A stretch of DNA of 64,000 nt from an uncultured Croceitalea sp. (GCA_947499565.1 CANMOV010000001.1:1178001-1242000), one strand, 5' to 3'. Counted from the first letter of the stretch, positions 23,054 through 34,464 are shown. The notes: generated by a model from the letters alone, not told the origin. Numbers and translations: made by a program.

Positions 23054-26000
23054 CTATCTATATAATGTAAAATGGCCTACGTATTTCTGCTTTTCGTTAT
23101 CATTAGCATTTACTACATACCAATAATCACCTGTGGGTAATGGACTTCCATCATAATTCCCGTCCCATTTTTTTACTTGATCTAGCCTGGCCACTACTCT
23201 TCCATATCTATCATAAATAATCACATCTATGTTAGGGAAAAATTCACGATTTCTAGGGTACCATGAATCGTTTAAACCATCTCCGTCTGGAGTAAAGAAG
23301 CCTGGGATATCTACCATTCCATCAAAATCGAATGGAAATGCCATTTCAACAATACATCCTCTTTCATCTATTACCCTAACATTAATAGTCGTGTCTATAT
23401 TTACATTAAAGACATTTTCTATACCTGTGGATTCTCCTTGGAAGAAATACTCGTAACCACCAAATCCACCTGTAGCTATCGCTGTAATTTCGTCCGGTCC
23501 TGTTTTTTGCACTTCAAGCATTAAAGGTTCATAGAAATCAATGGTAAACTCCACCATTGTTGTACATCCATTTTGATGGTAGATATAAACAGTATGGTCT
23601 CCTGCAGGCAAATCGCCCCACATTCTTTCAGTTGATGCTACATTAATATCATCTACGTCTAAGGAGAACAAAACTTCGGATAACGCAGCTTGATTTTGCA
23701 TTTCTACCCGAGCCGTACTATTTGGAAAAATACCATCACACCCATATTCTACAATTGCTTCTGCCATAATATCTACCCCTATTTCAATAGGAATTACAAT
23801 ATTATCAGCACAACCATTAACATCACGAACAAATACCACATAGGTTTCTCCTCCAGAAAGATTCTCAAAAAGAAGACTATCATTTCTTACAAAATCTGCA
23901 TCATCATTGGAATCTAAACTTGTTTCATAATATGATACTCCATTAGCATCAACAAAAGGTGTACCACCAGTGATAGTCAATTGTGCAGTACCATCTGCAA
24001 ATCCAAGACAAATCTCAGGAGTTTCTACTGAAGAAATTTGTATTTCATCTGGTTCGTAAACCATTACCGTGGTCAACTCAGAACAACCTTGAGAATCTTG
24101 TATTAATACGGTATACTCACGACCGCTTGCATCTCCTTCTAGGTCTTCAAAAGTATATGTAGTAGGATTATTCGGGTCACTAAAGAATTCATTAAAATTG
24201 GGTCCAATAGCAAATTGTAATAGACCCTCTCCGCCACTAGTTACCTCAACCGTAATTGTCCCATCATTTTCACCACTACAGCTTATTGATGTTGCATTGG
24301 CGTTAAAGACAATTGGCTCTGGTCTTGTAACCACATAAGGTCCTTCGATATCTTGACATGTTGCACCACTTGTTACCGCTATATAATAATTGGTAGCATC
24401 TGAAAGTCCTTCAAAAGTTCCAAAATCATTGGAAGCTACAATGGTAGCTGTTGCAGAAGGGTTAAAAGCATCTACCGGATCTCCAAGATATAGTGTATAT
24501 GTATTGCTACCAACTCCTCCGGAAGAGAACGATTCTATACGTCCATCTGTCTCTGACGCACAAGAAATATCATCTGGTTGATTTACTACTAAATCGATAT
24601 CCTGCGCATCCACTAAAGTTAAACCGTTAGAATTTATTACTCCACAGGTATTTGTAGCATTTATTTTTCGTACTTCATATTGATAAAAACTAGGACCACC
24701 TTCAATAATTACAAAGGTTGAAGCATTACCAGATGTATCTTCTATCCTAATAAACGGATCTGTAGGAAGGCCTCCAGCAATATCCGTAAGTCTATACTCA
24801 TATTCGAAACCAGCTTCTGGGTTTTCAATACTTAAACGCATTTGACCAAGTCCTCCACAACCAGGTGCTTGTACCTGTACTAAGTTTGGAATAATAGGTG
24901 GTGGTGGATCTACATAATAAGGAATAGTAAGTCCAGAACATCCAAAACTAGAAGATACCTCTATGGCATACCATCCTTGGCTAATAAAACCACCTCCAGC
25001 TCCAGTAAAAGTTGGTGAATCTTGTAATCCACTTCTTGAAATCTCATCTGTAATATCGTTACTACCTAAATAGATTAATTGATATTTATACCCAGCACCT
25101 ACCACACCACCAGTTGCTCCAGCTAAAGCAGTTAATACATCTCCAGTTGTTGGGTCATATGCTTCTAAAACTGCATTGTTACCATCTGGACATACTAAAG
25201 CTTGTGGTTCTCTTATCCCAGCCTGAATTGGTAATATAGCATCCAAGGTAATATCAAAGAAGGTTTCACAATGCTCTATGTCTCTATATTCAACACGATA
25301 ATCACCACTTGCCAGATTCTCAAATTCGTTGGATGTGCTCCATGTTACTACTTCGGTTTCATATGTAGTATCATTATCAGCATCTAATAAAAGTCGATAT
25401 TCATATGGAGAAACATCCCAACCACCAGTTAGGTTTGCTTCTATTTTACCTGTGTTATCAGCACAACTTACATTTCCGATTTCGATAGCACTAGGTACTA
25501 AAGGTCCATTAGGAGTTCTTATTGTAGCTAGATTACTCACATTAGAACAAAAAGGATCTTGTATTGAAGCAATTCTAACTACAAAATTACCTCCTGAAAG
25601 CCCAGAAATAGTTTCAGGATTGTTAGTCGTATCTAAGCTTCCTGTGATTCCTGTTGTTGTTTCATTTCCTAGATTATCTACCGCAAATACTTCATAAGAA
25701 TAAGTTCCTGTATAATCTGTTACTTCGATGGAAAGTTCTCCATCATTTCCTGGTACAGCACAGCGGACTGGTTGAGCTTCGGCTATTACAATTGTTGGAA
25801 TTATGGGGCTTTCTACCTCATGTTTTGGTAATGGATAGGTACATCCACCAGTATTGTCTAGGATTTCAATTAAATAATCTCCTGCTTCGGGTAAATCTAC
25901 AAATCCAAAGGTAGCTCCAACAACATCAACATTTGCTACTGTAGCTACAGCGTTAGTAATTATAGTAAAATTGGTAGTACCAGTGACATCTATTCTAATA

Positions 26001-29000
26001 CGTTCTGGATTTGCACAATTCAATACACTTTCTACACTTAAAGTAGGGACAACATTCGTTGGTGGATTAATTGTTGGTACATTAAAAGTAGTCTGACAAC
26101 CATTTCCATCTATAGCATAGACTATAATATCTTGTGGGGAACCATTATCTATAATTTCAAATGTATTACTAGACTGATAGTTCTCAAAACCAGTAATACT
26201 ATACTGATAACCACCTAATGCTGTTCCTGCATCTACTATTGTAGCTGTAATAATAGTTGAGCTATAGGTATTGGTCCCAGGTTCGCAATTAAAATCTGGA
26301 GCACTGGCTGTGATAGAAAACGGCAGTGGTTCTTCTATCTCAATATTGTTTTGTCTAACAGAACAATTTCTTGCTGTAACCACTTCAACATCATAAATAT
26401 CTGGAACTAAACCTGTAAATGAGCCTGAATTGTTTTGTTGAACTATAGTTGCTGTGCCCGTTTCGTATAATGTGTAAGTAATTGGGTTATCCACATCTGT
26501 TCCTGCAGCCAATATCACATCTATACTTCCGTTATCATCTCCATTACAAGTAATATCCTCTTCAATAATAGATGCTATTACTGGCGGAGTAGCAGCTTCT
26601 AACGTAATTCCATCTACTAAAAATGGACAAAAGATACTACCGTCGTTAGCAATGTCATCGGTAACCATAACTTCATAATCACCTGGACCTACCCCAGTAA
26701 AAATACCAGTAGTTTCGCCAGTTATATTACCTGTTGGGTTACTTAATCCATCTCTTAATTCATAGGTGAAATTTCCACTACCTCCATTTGTAGTAACCGT
26801 AATTGTTCCATCAATATTATTACAAGAAGGTTCTACAGAAAAACCTCCAGATGCTGATAAAAATTCAAATACCTGCGCTGTTCCTGTGGTTGAACAACCA
26901 TCTGCATCTTCAAGAAAAACAGGGTAATCGCCGGGTGTATTTACAGTAAAAGTAGCTTCGTAAACAGCTCCGTTCAAGACTCCAAATTGTGTAGTTCCGT
27001 TTATAGTAAATCTAGGTGTGTCTGTTGTATTAGGAGTACTCACCGTAATTTGAAAAGCCGTTGCAGTTACATCACATTGGTTATCTACAATTGGTGTATT
27101 TAATACCGGCGCAGCCTGCTGTTGGATTATAGTTGCAATATCAAAAGAAGTACATCCTGCAGCATCTCTTACATAAATATCATAGTTTCCTGCAGCCCCG
27201 GTATATGTAGTGGTAGTAGAATATAATCCAGTTGGGTCAAAACCAGTTAAACCGAACGCAAATTCATAAGGTCCACCGGCACCGCCAGAACCGACTACCG
27301 TAATTTGTCCATCTGCATTACAATTTGCAGGTTCTTCTGTTAAGATAAAGACTGCTGGTAAATTTTGATTAATTGTTACAAGTGCTCCGTCATTACAATT
27401 ATCTGTTTGATTTGTTACGACAACCTGATAGTTACCAGGAAGTATATCAAAAGTATTTATATAAGGTATTGTAGTAACATTAGTTGGGTTTTCTGTAGTA
27501 AGTAAACTCCCATCATCAATATTGTAAACTTCAATTAATAAATCGTCACCAGAAGTAAATCCAGTAATGGTATATTCAATTTGTCCATTTCTTGAAGCAT
27601 CACAAAATCCTGGTGTTGATACTGCTGTAACCTCAAGCGGGGAAGGTCCATCTATGGGGTCAATAGTTTCAATATGCGTACAGCCAGTTGCTATATCTAA
27701 AACCTCAACGGTATAACTTACTCCAAACTGTAATCCAGTAAATGTATGCCTTCTTGGAGGACTGTTTACTGGAACAAAACTACTCACAGGGTTAGTAACT
27801 AATCTAATCTCAAAACCTAAACTACCATCTCCACCTACAATTTCAACTGTGTTCGTGAAGCCGCCTGGGCTACAAACTGGAGCTGGAACTGGGTCCGGAA
27901 CAACATCCAAGTCTCCATCATCTATTGTTACCTGATCCGTATCTATACATCCATTTCTATCAATTGTAAATACAGTATATGAACCTACTGGAACGTTAGT
28001 AAAACTTTCAGTGGTACTTACTGTTGGTCCTATTCTTCCGATTTCTACTCCGAATTGATCTTGTAGTACGTAAGTGAAATCTGGCGAACCTCCAATAACT
28101 GCAGTAATATCTATTTGCCCACCAATTACATCCGTAGCAGCATCACATACAGCATCAATTGTGCTAACTGTTGCATCTGGTGCGGTCCCTGCATTTGGAA
28201 TAGTCAAATCTTGAGGCACAGTTTCACACCCTCTTGCATCCCTTACTATATAAGTATAGGTCTGCCCTTGATTTAAGTTTGAAAAGTTGGTTTGACTGGA
28301 AAAAGCTCCCCCATCAAAACTTATTTCATATGGAGCTACCCCACTTGTAGCATCTGGGGTGATTATGGCACGGCCACTGTTTGTCTCGCCACAAACTGGT
28401 GGAAAAACTTCAGCTGAAGCAGGGTCTATATTTACAGGTGGTTCTAATACAAATGGATTAGATTCTGCTATACAACCCTCATTATCTGTTACCCTAAAAA
28501 CATAAGTGCCAGGTGTATTTGTGTTATAGGTGAAACTAGTTGATGTTAAGGGAGATGAGGCTCCAAATGTAACTCCATTATCTGAGCTTACTTCATATTG
28601 TTTTGGTCCAGCTCCAGTAGTATACCCTCCATTTACATCTACCTGAATAATACCGTCTCCACCACCACAAGGAATTTCTGTAACTAAGCTCGCCGCAACA
28701 CGAAGTTGTGGGTTTACAGTCAGGCTTACCGTATCACCACAGTTATTAGTATCTCTAACTTCAATTGTGTAATTCCCTGGAGAAAGTCCAGAGAATACTG
28801 GACTGGGCTGCCAAGCGCCGCCATTAACTCGGTATTCGTATGGAGTACCTGCAGTGCCATCAGTTATTATTTGAACGCCTAAAGTTGCACCCCCAACTGG
28901 TTCATAGCATAAATCTGAAGCTGTAGCATCATAATCTAATACCGGAGCATCCAAAGGAGTTAAATCAAATGTAAATGTATCTGTACATCCTTCTGCATCT

Positions 29001-31549
29001 TCTACATCTAAAGTGTATGTACCCGTTTCTGTCAATCCTCCGAATGTAACTCCAGATTGTGGCCCAATGACAGTACCTAAGGGATAGGTTAATGTATAAT
29101 TATAACCACCCCATCCGCCTGTTGCGTTTGCAATTACACGACCAATATTGCTATTAGCACAACTCATGGCAGTTACATTTCCTAATAAGGTTAATGGAGT
29201 AGCTGGTTCTTGAACGGTTAAAGTTTCTGTATCCTGACAACCTGTATCTACATCTGTTACGGTAATTACATAGTTTCCGGCGGCTAAGCCATTTAAATCT
29301 ACTTCTAAATTGTTTTGAGGGGCACTTTCTGCTCCGCCATCTATATTATAGGTATAGTTATTTGCAAATCCATCAATGATAAAAGTTCCATCACCATCTG
29401 AAGCACCTGTACAGACATTTAAATCTCCACCTGATTTTACTCTTGCCCGTATTGAACTAATTACAGCAGGTGTAAAACTATCAGTATAGGTACAACCTTG
29501 ATCGTCTGTAACCCTAAATTCATATGCGGTATTTACATTAATATCGTTGAATGTATCATTACCTGCATTATCGAAATATGCAGGGCTTATAATTTCAAAT
29601 CTAACTATTGGGTTTGTACTTGTTGCTGTTAACTGTACATCTGAAGTACCTGCAGCACAATTTATATCACTCTGCGCAAATGCAATTGCTGTTGGAGGAT
29701 CTATGTCCAGTATGGTAATTGGCGTTAATTCTAGACGACAGCCTCCAGCATCCCTAACAATTGGGGTATATGTACCTGGAGCTAAGTTATCATAGTAGGT
29801 TTGAGTAGTGAAATTTGATGGACTATCACCCGAAATACTAAATACGTAACCACTTCCTGAGCCACCAGAAAAAGGCCCTTGAAATTCGATTACTCCACCA
29901 ACCGTTCCTCCAGTTCCATCACAAGTTCTATCTGCTATTTTAATAGCATTACCATTAATCGTACCTGTAGAATTTACAGTTACCGAAGTTGGGATTGTGT
30001 AAATACAATCAAAACTTCCTTGTTGGTATCTTACTTCTATAGCATTATAAGTACCAGCAGGAACTGTTAGTAATGGATCTGTACTCCAAGCATCTGCTGA
30101 TGTTGGACGAAAAGAAAGATTATATCCCTTGCCATCAATTACATTAATATCAATTTTAGCACCTCCATTAGTACAGGTTCCATCTATTCCACTTGCTGTA
30201 ACTTCCGGAGGAGTTAATTCAACCACGTTTGCCGAAGCATCTATGGTACACCCATTGGCATCGGTAATAGTAAAATCATAACTGCCAGCTGTTGTTACTG
30301 TATATGTTGTTTGTGTAGTATAAGAACCTGTTGAAGAGCCACCATCACTTACTGTAAATGTATATGGGGCAGAACCACCAGACGTTCTAACAATAATATC
30401 AACGCTTGCAGCACCACAAGAAGGTTCCGCACTTAAACTTTCATTTACTTCAGTGGAGGCAGATAAAGGAGTAATTCCGTCTCCTATACTAATAGGATTA
30501 CCATTAATGTCTAAATTTTGTCTTGGTGGCGGTATCCCATTACCCGGGTCACCGGTACATTGCTGGGTTTCAACTTGTACACTATATGTTCCAAAACCTA
30601 CAGCACTAAATGTGTATGGATTTGTAGTGATAAAAGTGGTAAATTCTTGAGGAACACCATTCTCATCTAGAAGTGTGTATTTGTATGGACCAGGTACATC
30701 ATTAACAGTTACGGTAATACTACCAGTATCACCAAAACATTGTGCGTCTACAAACGCTACATCCATACTTATATCCAATTGCTCAATAACAATTGGGTCA
30801 TAAGGATATTCACAAGTGTTGGGTGTATTTTGTAAACGAGCTATTATATTATAGGTGTCTGGTGCTAAACCATCAAATATTGGTGAAGTCTGCCAATTAG
30901 CACCACCATCTATACTATATTCATATGAGCTAGAAAGGTTGGTGATTTGAATACGCCCATCAACACCACAAATAAAATCTCTCTTAACATGTGTTTGTGT
31001 TATTGTACTCTTTTTAACTTTAAAAAAGTATTGTGCACCATCAGCAATTACTCTAAATTCTGCTCCTGAACCAGCTGGGATAGCACTTGCATCAATATTA
31101 AATGTTTGAGCGGTGCCAACCGTAGTGTAACAAGTAGTTGTTGTATTTGGGCAATCTTCATTAATATCCGGAGTACATGAACCTCCTAAAATCTGCCACT
31201 CTACAGAACCGTAAGGTCCTCCAGACAATGCTATTGTTCTATCATCAGAATCACCACACAAATTAAACCTTGCAATTGTAAAACCATTATTACTACATGC
31301 AACTTCTTCATCAGCTCCTTGAATTATTGTCATAAACATTGGGGCTGAGGCTGCATTACTAATTACCGTTGCGTTATAGGAGACAGCTTCTTTTTTTGGA
31401 ATAACGATGTCTTCTGGTTTTTCAGTACCAGAAATAATTACATTAAATAGAGCAGGAATATTGTTTTTTGCAACCGCAGAGAAGGTGCCTACTGATAAAA
31501 GTACCAATAGCACGGCATACAAAAGACGCCTTTTAGTGTGGGGTAGCAT
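23054..31549 (-). CDS. Giant SprB-like adhesin with type B type IX sorting domain
   Basis: A 2831-residue exported protein. An N-terminal hydrophobic signal (about 9-28) is followed by a linker. More than twenty SprB-type modules of roughly 85-110 residues come next, each with a leading Cys, a central GG-x-x-PY/FxY segment and a final NGC or DxxGC turn (for example GGSAPYTFTVSDGG and YDFTITDANGC). The C-terminus carries a type B gliding-associated domain (about 2740-2831: GFFTPDGDGLNDSWYPRN, IYDRYGRVVARL, GDYWYVVNANDNE). SprB of Flavobacterium johnsoniae is a motile surface adhesin carried by the gliding machinery, so this protein is probably a cell-surface adhesin. Unlike the TSP3 giant it has no adjacent porP/sprF gene and may rely on one elsewhere. 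Confidence 0.92.
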   Translation of the reverse strand: MLPHTKRRLLYAVLLVLLSVGTFSAVAKNNIPALFNVIISGTEKPEDIVIPKKEAVSYNATVISNAASAPMFMTIIQGADEEVACSNNGFTIARFNLCGDSDDRTIALSGGPYGSVEWQILGGSCTPDINEDCPNTTTTCYTTVGTAQTFNIDASAIPAGSGAEFRVIADGAQYFFKVKKSTITQTHVKRDFICGVDGRIQITNLSSSYEYSIDGGANWQTSPIFDGLAPDTYNIIARLQNTPNTCEYPYDPIVIEQLDISMDVAFVDAQCFGDTGSITVTVNDVPGPYKYTLLDENGVPQEFTTFITTNPYTFSAVGFGTYSVQVETQQCTGDPGNGIPPPRQNLDINGNPISIGDGITPLSASTEVNESLSAEPSCGAASVDIIVRTSGGSAPYTFTVSDGGSSTGSYTTQTTYTVTTAGSYDFTITDANGCTIDASANVVELTPPEVTASGIDGTCTNGGAKIDINVIDGKGYNLSFRPTSADAWSTDPLLTVPAGTYNAIEVRYQQGSFDCIYTIPTSVTVNSTGTINGNAIKIADRTCDGTGGTVGGVIEFQGPFSGGSGSGYVFSISGDSPSNFTTQTYYDNLAPGTYTPIVRDAGGCRLELTPITILDIDPPTAIAFAQSDINCAAGTSDVQLTATSTNPIVRFEIISPAYFDNAGNDTFNDINVNTAYEFRVTDDQGCTYTDSFTPAVISSIRARVKSGGDLNVCTGASDGDGTFIIDGFANNYTYNIDGGAESAPQNNLEVDLNGLAAGNYVITVTDVDTGCQDTETLTVQEPATPLTLLGNVTAMSCANSNIGRVIANATGGWGGYNYTLTYPLGTVIGPQSGVTFGGLTETGTYTLDVEDAEGCTDTFTFDLTPLDAPVLDYDATASDLCYEPVGGATLGVQIITDGTAGTPYEYRVNGGAWQPSPVFSGLSPGNYTIEVRDTNNCGDTVSLTVNPQLRVAASLVTEIPCGGGDGIIQVDVNGGYTTGAGPKQYEVSSDNGVTFGASSPLTSTSFTYNTNTPGTYVFRVTDNEGCIAESNPFVLEPPVNIDPASAEVFPPVCGETNSGRAIITPDATSGVAPYEISFDGGAFSSQTNFSNLNQGQTYTYIVRDARGCETVPQDLTIPNAGTAPDATVSTIDAVCDAATDVIGGQIDITAVIGGSPDFTYVLQDQFGVEIGRIGPTVSTTESFTNVPVGSYTVFTIDRNGCIDTDQVTIDDGDLDVVPDPVPAPVCSPGGFTNTVEIVGGDGSLGFEIRLVTNPVSSFVPVNSPPRRHTFTGLQFGVSYTVEVLDIATGCTHIETIDPIDGPSPLEVTAVSTPGFCDASRNGQIEYTITGFTSGDDLLIEVYNIDDGSLLTTENPTNVTTIPYINTFDILPGNYQVVVTNQTDNCNDGALVTINQNLPAVFILTEEPANCNADGQITVVGSGGAGGPYEFAFGLTGFDPTGLYSTTTTYTGAAGNYDIYVRDAAGCTSFDIATIIQQQAAPVLNTPIVDNQCDVTATAFQITVSTPNTTDTPRFTINGTTQFGVLNGAVYEATFTVNTPGDYPVFLEDADGCSTTGTAQVFEFLSASGGFSVEPSCNNIDGTITVTTNGGSGNFTYELRDGLSNPTGNITGETTGIFTGVGPGDYEVMVTDDIANDGSIFCPFLVDGITLEAATPPVIASIIEEDITCNGDDNGSIDVILAAGTDVDNPITYTLYETGTATIVQQNNSGSFTGLVPDIYDVEVVTARNCSVRQNNIEIEEPLPFSITASAPDFNCEPGTNTYSSTIITATIVDAGTALGGYQYSITGFENYQSSNTFEIIDNGSPQDIIVYAIDGNGCQTTFNVPTINPPTNVVPTLSVESVLNCANPERIRIDVTGTTNFTIITNAVATVANVDVVGATFGFVDLPEAGDYLIEILDNTGGCTYPLPKHEVESPIIPTIVIAEAQPVRCAVPGNDGELSIEVTDYTGTYSYEVFAVDNLGNETTTGITGSLDTTNNPETISGLSGGNFVVRIASIQDPFCSNVSNLATIRTPNGPLVPSAIEIGNVSCADNTGKIEANLTGGWDVSPYEYRLLLDADNDTTYETEVVTWSTSNEFENLASGDYRVEYRDIEHCETFFDITLDAILPIQAGIREPQALVCPDGNNAVLEAYDPTTGDVLTALAGATGGVVGAGYKYQLIYLGSNDITDEISRSGLQDSPTFTGAGGGFISQGWYAIEVSSSFGCSGLTIPYYVDPPPPIIPNLVQVQAPGCGGLGQMRLSIENPEAGFEYEYRLTDIAGGLPTDPFIRIEDTSGNASTFVIIEGGPSFYQYEVRKINATNTCGVINSNGLTLVDAQDIDLVVNQPDDISCASETDGRIESFSSGGVGSNTYTLYLGDPVDAFNPSATATIVASNDFGTFEGLSDATNYYIAVTSGATCQDIEGPYVVTRPEPIVFNANATSISCSGENDGTITVEVTSGGEGLLQFAIGPNFNEFFSDPNNPTTYTFEDLEGDASGREYTVLIQDSQGCSELTTVMVYEPDEIQISSVETPEICLGFADGTAQLTITGGTPFVDANGVSYYETSLDSNDDADFVRNDSLLFENLSGGETYVVFVRDVNGCADNIVIPIEIGVDIMAEAIVEYGCDGIFPNSTARVEMQNQAALSEVLFSLDVDDINVASTERMWGDLPAGDHTVYIYHQNGCTTMVEFTIDFYEPLMLEVQKTGPDEITAIATGGFGGYEYFFQGESTGIENVFNVNIDTTINVRVIDERGCIVEMAFPFDFDGMVDIPGFFTPDGDGLNDSWYPRNREFFPNIDVIIYDRYGRVVARLDQVKKWDGNYDGSPLPTGDYWYVVNANDNEKQKYVGHFTLYR

Positions 31550-31711
31550 AGGTTAATCTAGGTTAAGGTAGAATTGTCAGATTTGGGATCTTAACATTCT
31601 TACGTTTATAATTTTCTAAACAATAAAATCTGTTTTAATACAATTAATATTTGTTTGGTACTTTTATAACTGCATTTAAACAGTAAAAAGTATCCTTACA
31701 ACGTTAAAATT

Positions 31712-32833
31712 ATGAAAAAGCACCCGATATGTCTCTATTTTTTCGTTGTACTGCTCACTCAATCGTGTGCTCAGACCGCAGATAAGACAATTAAAAAGCC
31801 TGTAACTATCTCGTTTTCAGAGGAATTAGTTGTTAATGGAGTTCAAAACCCATGGGGTATGGCATTTCCATCAAAAAATAGCATTTTAATTACCGAAAAG
31901 AGTGGAAAACTACTTTTTTTCCAAAATGGAAAAAAGACTCGAATAAGTGGCTTGCCTGATATTTATGAGCGTGGACAAGGAGGTTTTTTAGATATTGAAT
32001 TACATCCAAAATACGCTGAAAATGGATGGATTTATTTTTCTTTTTCATCTTCTGAAGGTGATGGTAATGGAGGTAATACAACTATAATGCGTGCTCAGCT
32101 TAAAAATAAGCAGCTAGTTAACAAAGAAATACTCTATAAAGGCGTTCCCAATACCACAAAAGGTCAACATTGGGGTTCTCGATTAGAATTTGATGACAAA
32201 GGCTTCCTTTACTTTTCAATTGGGGATAGAGGAAACCGCGATGCAAATCCACAAGATATTACTAGAGATGGTGGGAAAATATACCGAATTCATGATGACG
32301 GAAGTATTCCTGCTGACAATCCTTTTGTCAACAAAAAAGAAGCAAAAAAAGCCATATACAGTTATGGGCATAGAAACCCTCAAGGCTTAGTTAAAAATCC
32401 TTATACAGGTGAGATTTGGAATCATGAACATGGGCCAAGAGGTGGCGATGAAATAAATATTATCAAAAAAGGTAAAAATTTTGGGTGGCCAATTATCACC
32501 TATGGCATCAACTATGTTGGTACAAAAATTACAGATGAGACATCTAGACCCGGAATGGAGCAGCCGCTTTACCAATGGACACCTTCTATTGCTCCTAGCG
32601 GAATGACTTTTGTTACTTCCGACAAATATCCTGACTGGAAAGGGAATCTACTAGTAGGTTCTTTAGCTTTTCAATATTTAGAAAGATTAGCGTTAAAGAA
32701 TAACAAAGTTGTATACAGAGAAAAGTTATTAGACGGTCTAGGCAGGGTTAGAAATGTAAAACAAGGCCCTGATGGCTATATTTATGTTGGTATAGAAGGA
32801 AAAGGTATTTACAGGTTAAAACCTAATGCTTAA
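31712..32833 (+). CDS. PQQ-dependent sugar dehydrogenase (soluble, Asd/YliI type), lipoprotein
   Basis: A 373-residue protein with a lipoprotein signal (FVVLLTQSCAQ, lipid-bearing Cys about 19). Its six-bladed beta-propeller core is typical of soluble aldose dehydrogenases: NPWGMAFP, GGFLDIELHP, NGWIYFSFS, SIGDRGNRDANPQD, GHRNPQGLV, NHEHGPRGGDEIN, GSLAFQYL and GPDGYIY. NHEHGPRGGDE contains residues of the calcium/PQQ site. Members oxidise aldoses to lactones in the periplasm, but PQQ is often taken up rather than made and the substrate here is unknown. It is divergent from the SprB-like gene and convergent with the symporter gene downstream. Confidence 0.88.
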   Translation: MKKHPICLYFFVVLLTQSCAQTADKTIKKPVTISFSEELVVNGVQNPWGMAFPSKNSILITEKSGKLLFFQNGKKTRISGLPDIYERGQGGFLDIELHPKYAENGWIYFSFSSSEGDGNGGNTTIMRAQLKNKQLVNKEILYKGVPNTTKGQHWGSRLEFDDKGFLYFSIGDRGNRDANPQDITRDGGKIYRIHDDGSIPADNPFVNKKEAKKAIYSYGHRNPQGLVKNPYTGEIWNHEHGPRGGDEINIIKKGKNFGWPIITYGINYVGTKITDETSRPGMEQPLYQWTPSIAPSGMTFVTSDKYPDWKGNLLVGSLAFQYLERLALKNNKVVYREKLLDGLGRVRNVKQGPDGYIYVGIEGKGIYRLKPNA

Positions 32834-32838
32834 TGAAA

Positions 32839-34464
32839 CTAGTCATTCTTCTGTTTTATTATTTTTAAATATTTTACTAATTCCCCTTTTGCTTTAGGAA
32901 ACAATAGTAATAAGCCAATAATATTTGGAAAAACTAAAGCTAAAATCATAGCGTCTGAGAATTTTATAACTGCATCTAAGGTTATTGCAGCTCCCAACAC
33001 TGTAAAAACTAGAAACAATGTTTTATAAACCAAATCGGAAAATCTACTTCTACCAAACAGATATTTCCAGGACTGAAGTCCATAGTAAGACCAAGAAATT
33101 ATTGTAGAAAACGCAAATAATACTACGGCAATCACCAAGGCATATGATGAACCTGGTATTGCGCTTTCAAAAGCTGTTGATGTTAAATTTACACCTCCTA
33201 TCCTACTCCCATCTAACATTAATGCTTGTTGATTTATAACATCACCATAAACAAACATTCCGTCAATATTAAAAATAACTATAACTAAAGCTGTGATTGT
33301 ACAAATAACAACGGTATCTATAAAAGGCTCTAAGAGCCCAACCAGACCTTCTGAAGCTGCAAACTTGGTATTTACTGCAGAATGCGCAATTGCAGCAGAT
33401 CCAGCACCAGCTTCATTGGAAAACGCAGCTCTTCTAAAACCCTGTATCATAACTCCAATAAAACCACCTGTAATAGTAGCTTTAGGTGAAAAGGCTTCTG
33501 ATACAATTAAGCTTAAAGCTTCTCCTACTTTGTCATAGTTGGAAAAAATAATAAACAGGGCAGCTGCCACGTACAATGCAGCCATAAAGGGTACAACTTT
33601 CTCGGTAACCTTAGCAATACGCTTAATTCCTCCAATTATTACTATGCCGACCAAGATTGCAAAAATCATCCCAATAATAGTTCCTGAATTTGAACCGGTT
33701 ACTCCAAATCTATTTATGATTTGCGCTGCTGCCTGATTGGTTTGAAATGCATTTCCTCCGCCTAATGAAGCACCTATGCATAATACAGCAAAAATGCTAG
33801 CCAATACTTTACCTAAAACTGTAAAACCACTTTCCTTAAGTCCTTTTGACAGGTAATACATTGGACCACCATAAACATTTCCATTTTCATCAATATCTCG
33901 ATATTTAACACCTAAAGTGCATTCCACAAACTTTGATGACATTCCTAATAAACCTGCAATAATCATCCAGAATGTTGCACCTGGACCTCCAATTGATATT
34001 GCTACGGCAACCATAGCAATATTTCCCAAACCTACTGTACCGGATATTGCTGTAGTTAATGCTTGAAAATGATTTACTTCTCCATGATGGCTTTCATTTT
34101 TTATCGTATCCACAATATCACCCTCAATTGTATTTATATTAATAGTATTTAATACCTCATTCTTTTCAAATTCATCATACTTACCACGAACAACTTTTAT
34201 TGCTGTAGGAAAATGTTTTACATTAATAAAACCAAAATAAATAGTAAAAAATAAAGCACCTGTAAGCAACAGTATTAACACTATAGGAATGCCGTTTCCA
34301 TAAATAATTACTTCAGAAAAAATCAGATTCTCCCACCAAATTGCAAAAGGCATAAAAGCATCATTTATTCGTTCGTCTAAGCCTTTTGATTGTGCAATTG
34401 CCAATGATGGTGCCAGAAATATGGCTAGGTAGCTGCTCAATTTCATGGGAAATCCTGATTGCAT
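32839..34464 (-). CDS. Alanine/glycine:cation symporter (AGCS family)
   Basis: A 541-residue membrane protein with about eleven helices. AGCS signatures include GTVGLGNIAMVAVAISIGGPG (starting near residue 138), GMSSKFVECTLGVKYRD (about 172-188) and RRAAFSNEAGAGSAAIAHSA (about 346-365). It would import alanine or glycine with Na+ or H+. A second Met at residue 7 (34446) is an equally good start, and the segment after it looks like a signal peptide (LAIFLAPSLAIAQ). It lies 120 bases downstream of the murQ operon on the same strand. Uptake of alanine released from wall peptides would fit, but that link is only positional. Confidence 0.9.
   Translation of the reverse strand: MQSGFPMKLSSYLAIFLAPSLAIAQSKGLDERINDAFMPFAIWWENLIFSEVIIYGNGIPIVLILLLTGALFFTIYFGFINVKHFPTAIKVVRGKYDEFEKNEVLNTININTIEGDIVDTIKNESHHGEVNHFQALTTAISGTVGLGNIAMVAVAISIGGPGATFWMIIAGLLGMSSKFVECTLGVKYRDIDENGNVYGGPMYYLSKGLKESGFTVLGKVLASIFAVLCIGASLGGGNAFQTNQAAAQIINRFGVTGSNSGTIIGMIFAILVGIVIIGGIKRIAKVTEKVVPFMAALYVAAALFIIFSNYDKVGEALSLIVSEAFSPKATITGGFIGVMIQGFRRAAFSNEAGAGSAAIAHSAVNTKFAASEGLVGLLEPFIDTVVICTITALVIVIFNIDGMFVYGDVINQQALMLDGSRIGGVNLTSTAFESAIPGSSYALVIAVVLFAFSTIISWSYYGLQSWKYLFGRSRFSDLVYKTLFLVFTVLGAAITLDAVIKFSDAMILALVFPNIIGLLLLFPKAKGELVKYLKIIKQKND

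Noticed and set aside
32839-34464. Treating the AGCS symporter as part of the murQ operon
   Set aside because: A 120-base gap separates it from the seven-helix gene, compared with 1-5 bases within the operon. Co-transcription is not supported by the sequence.
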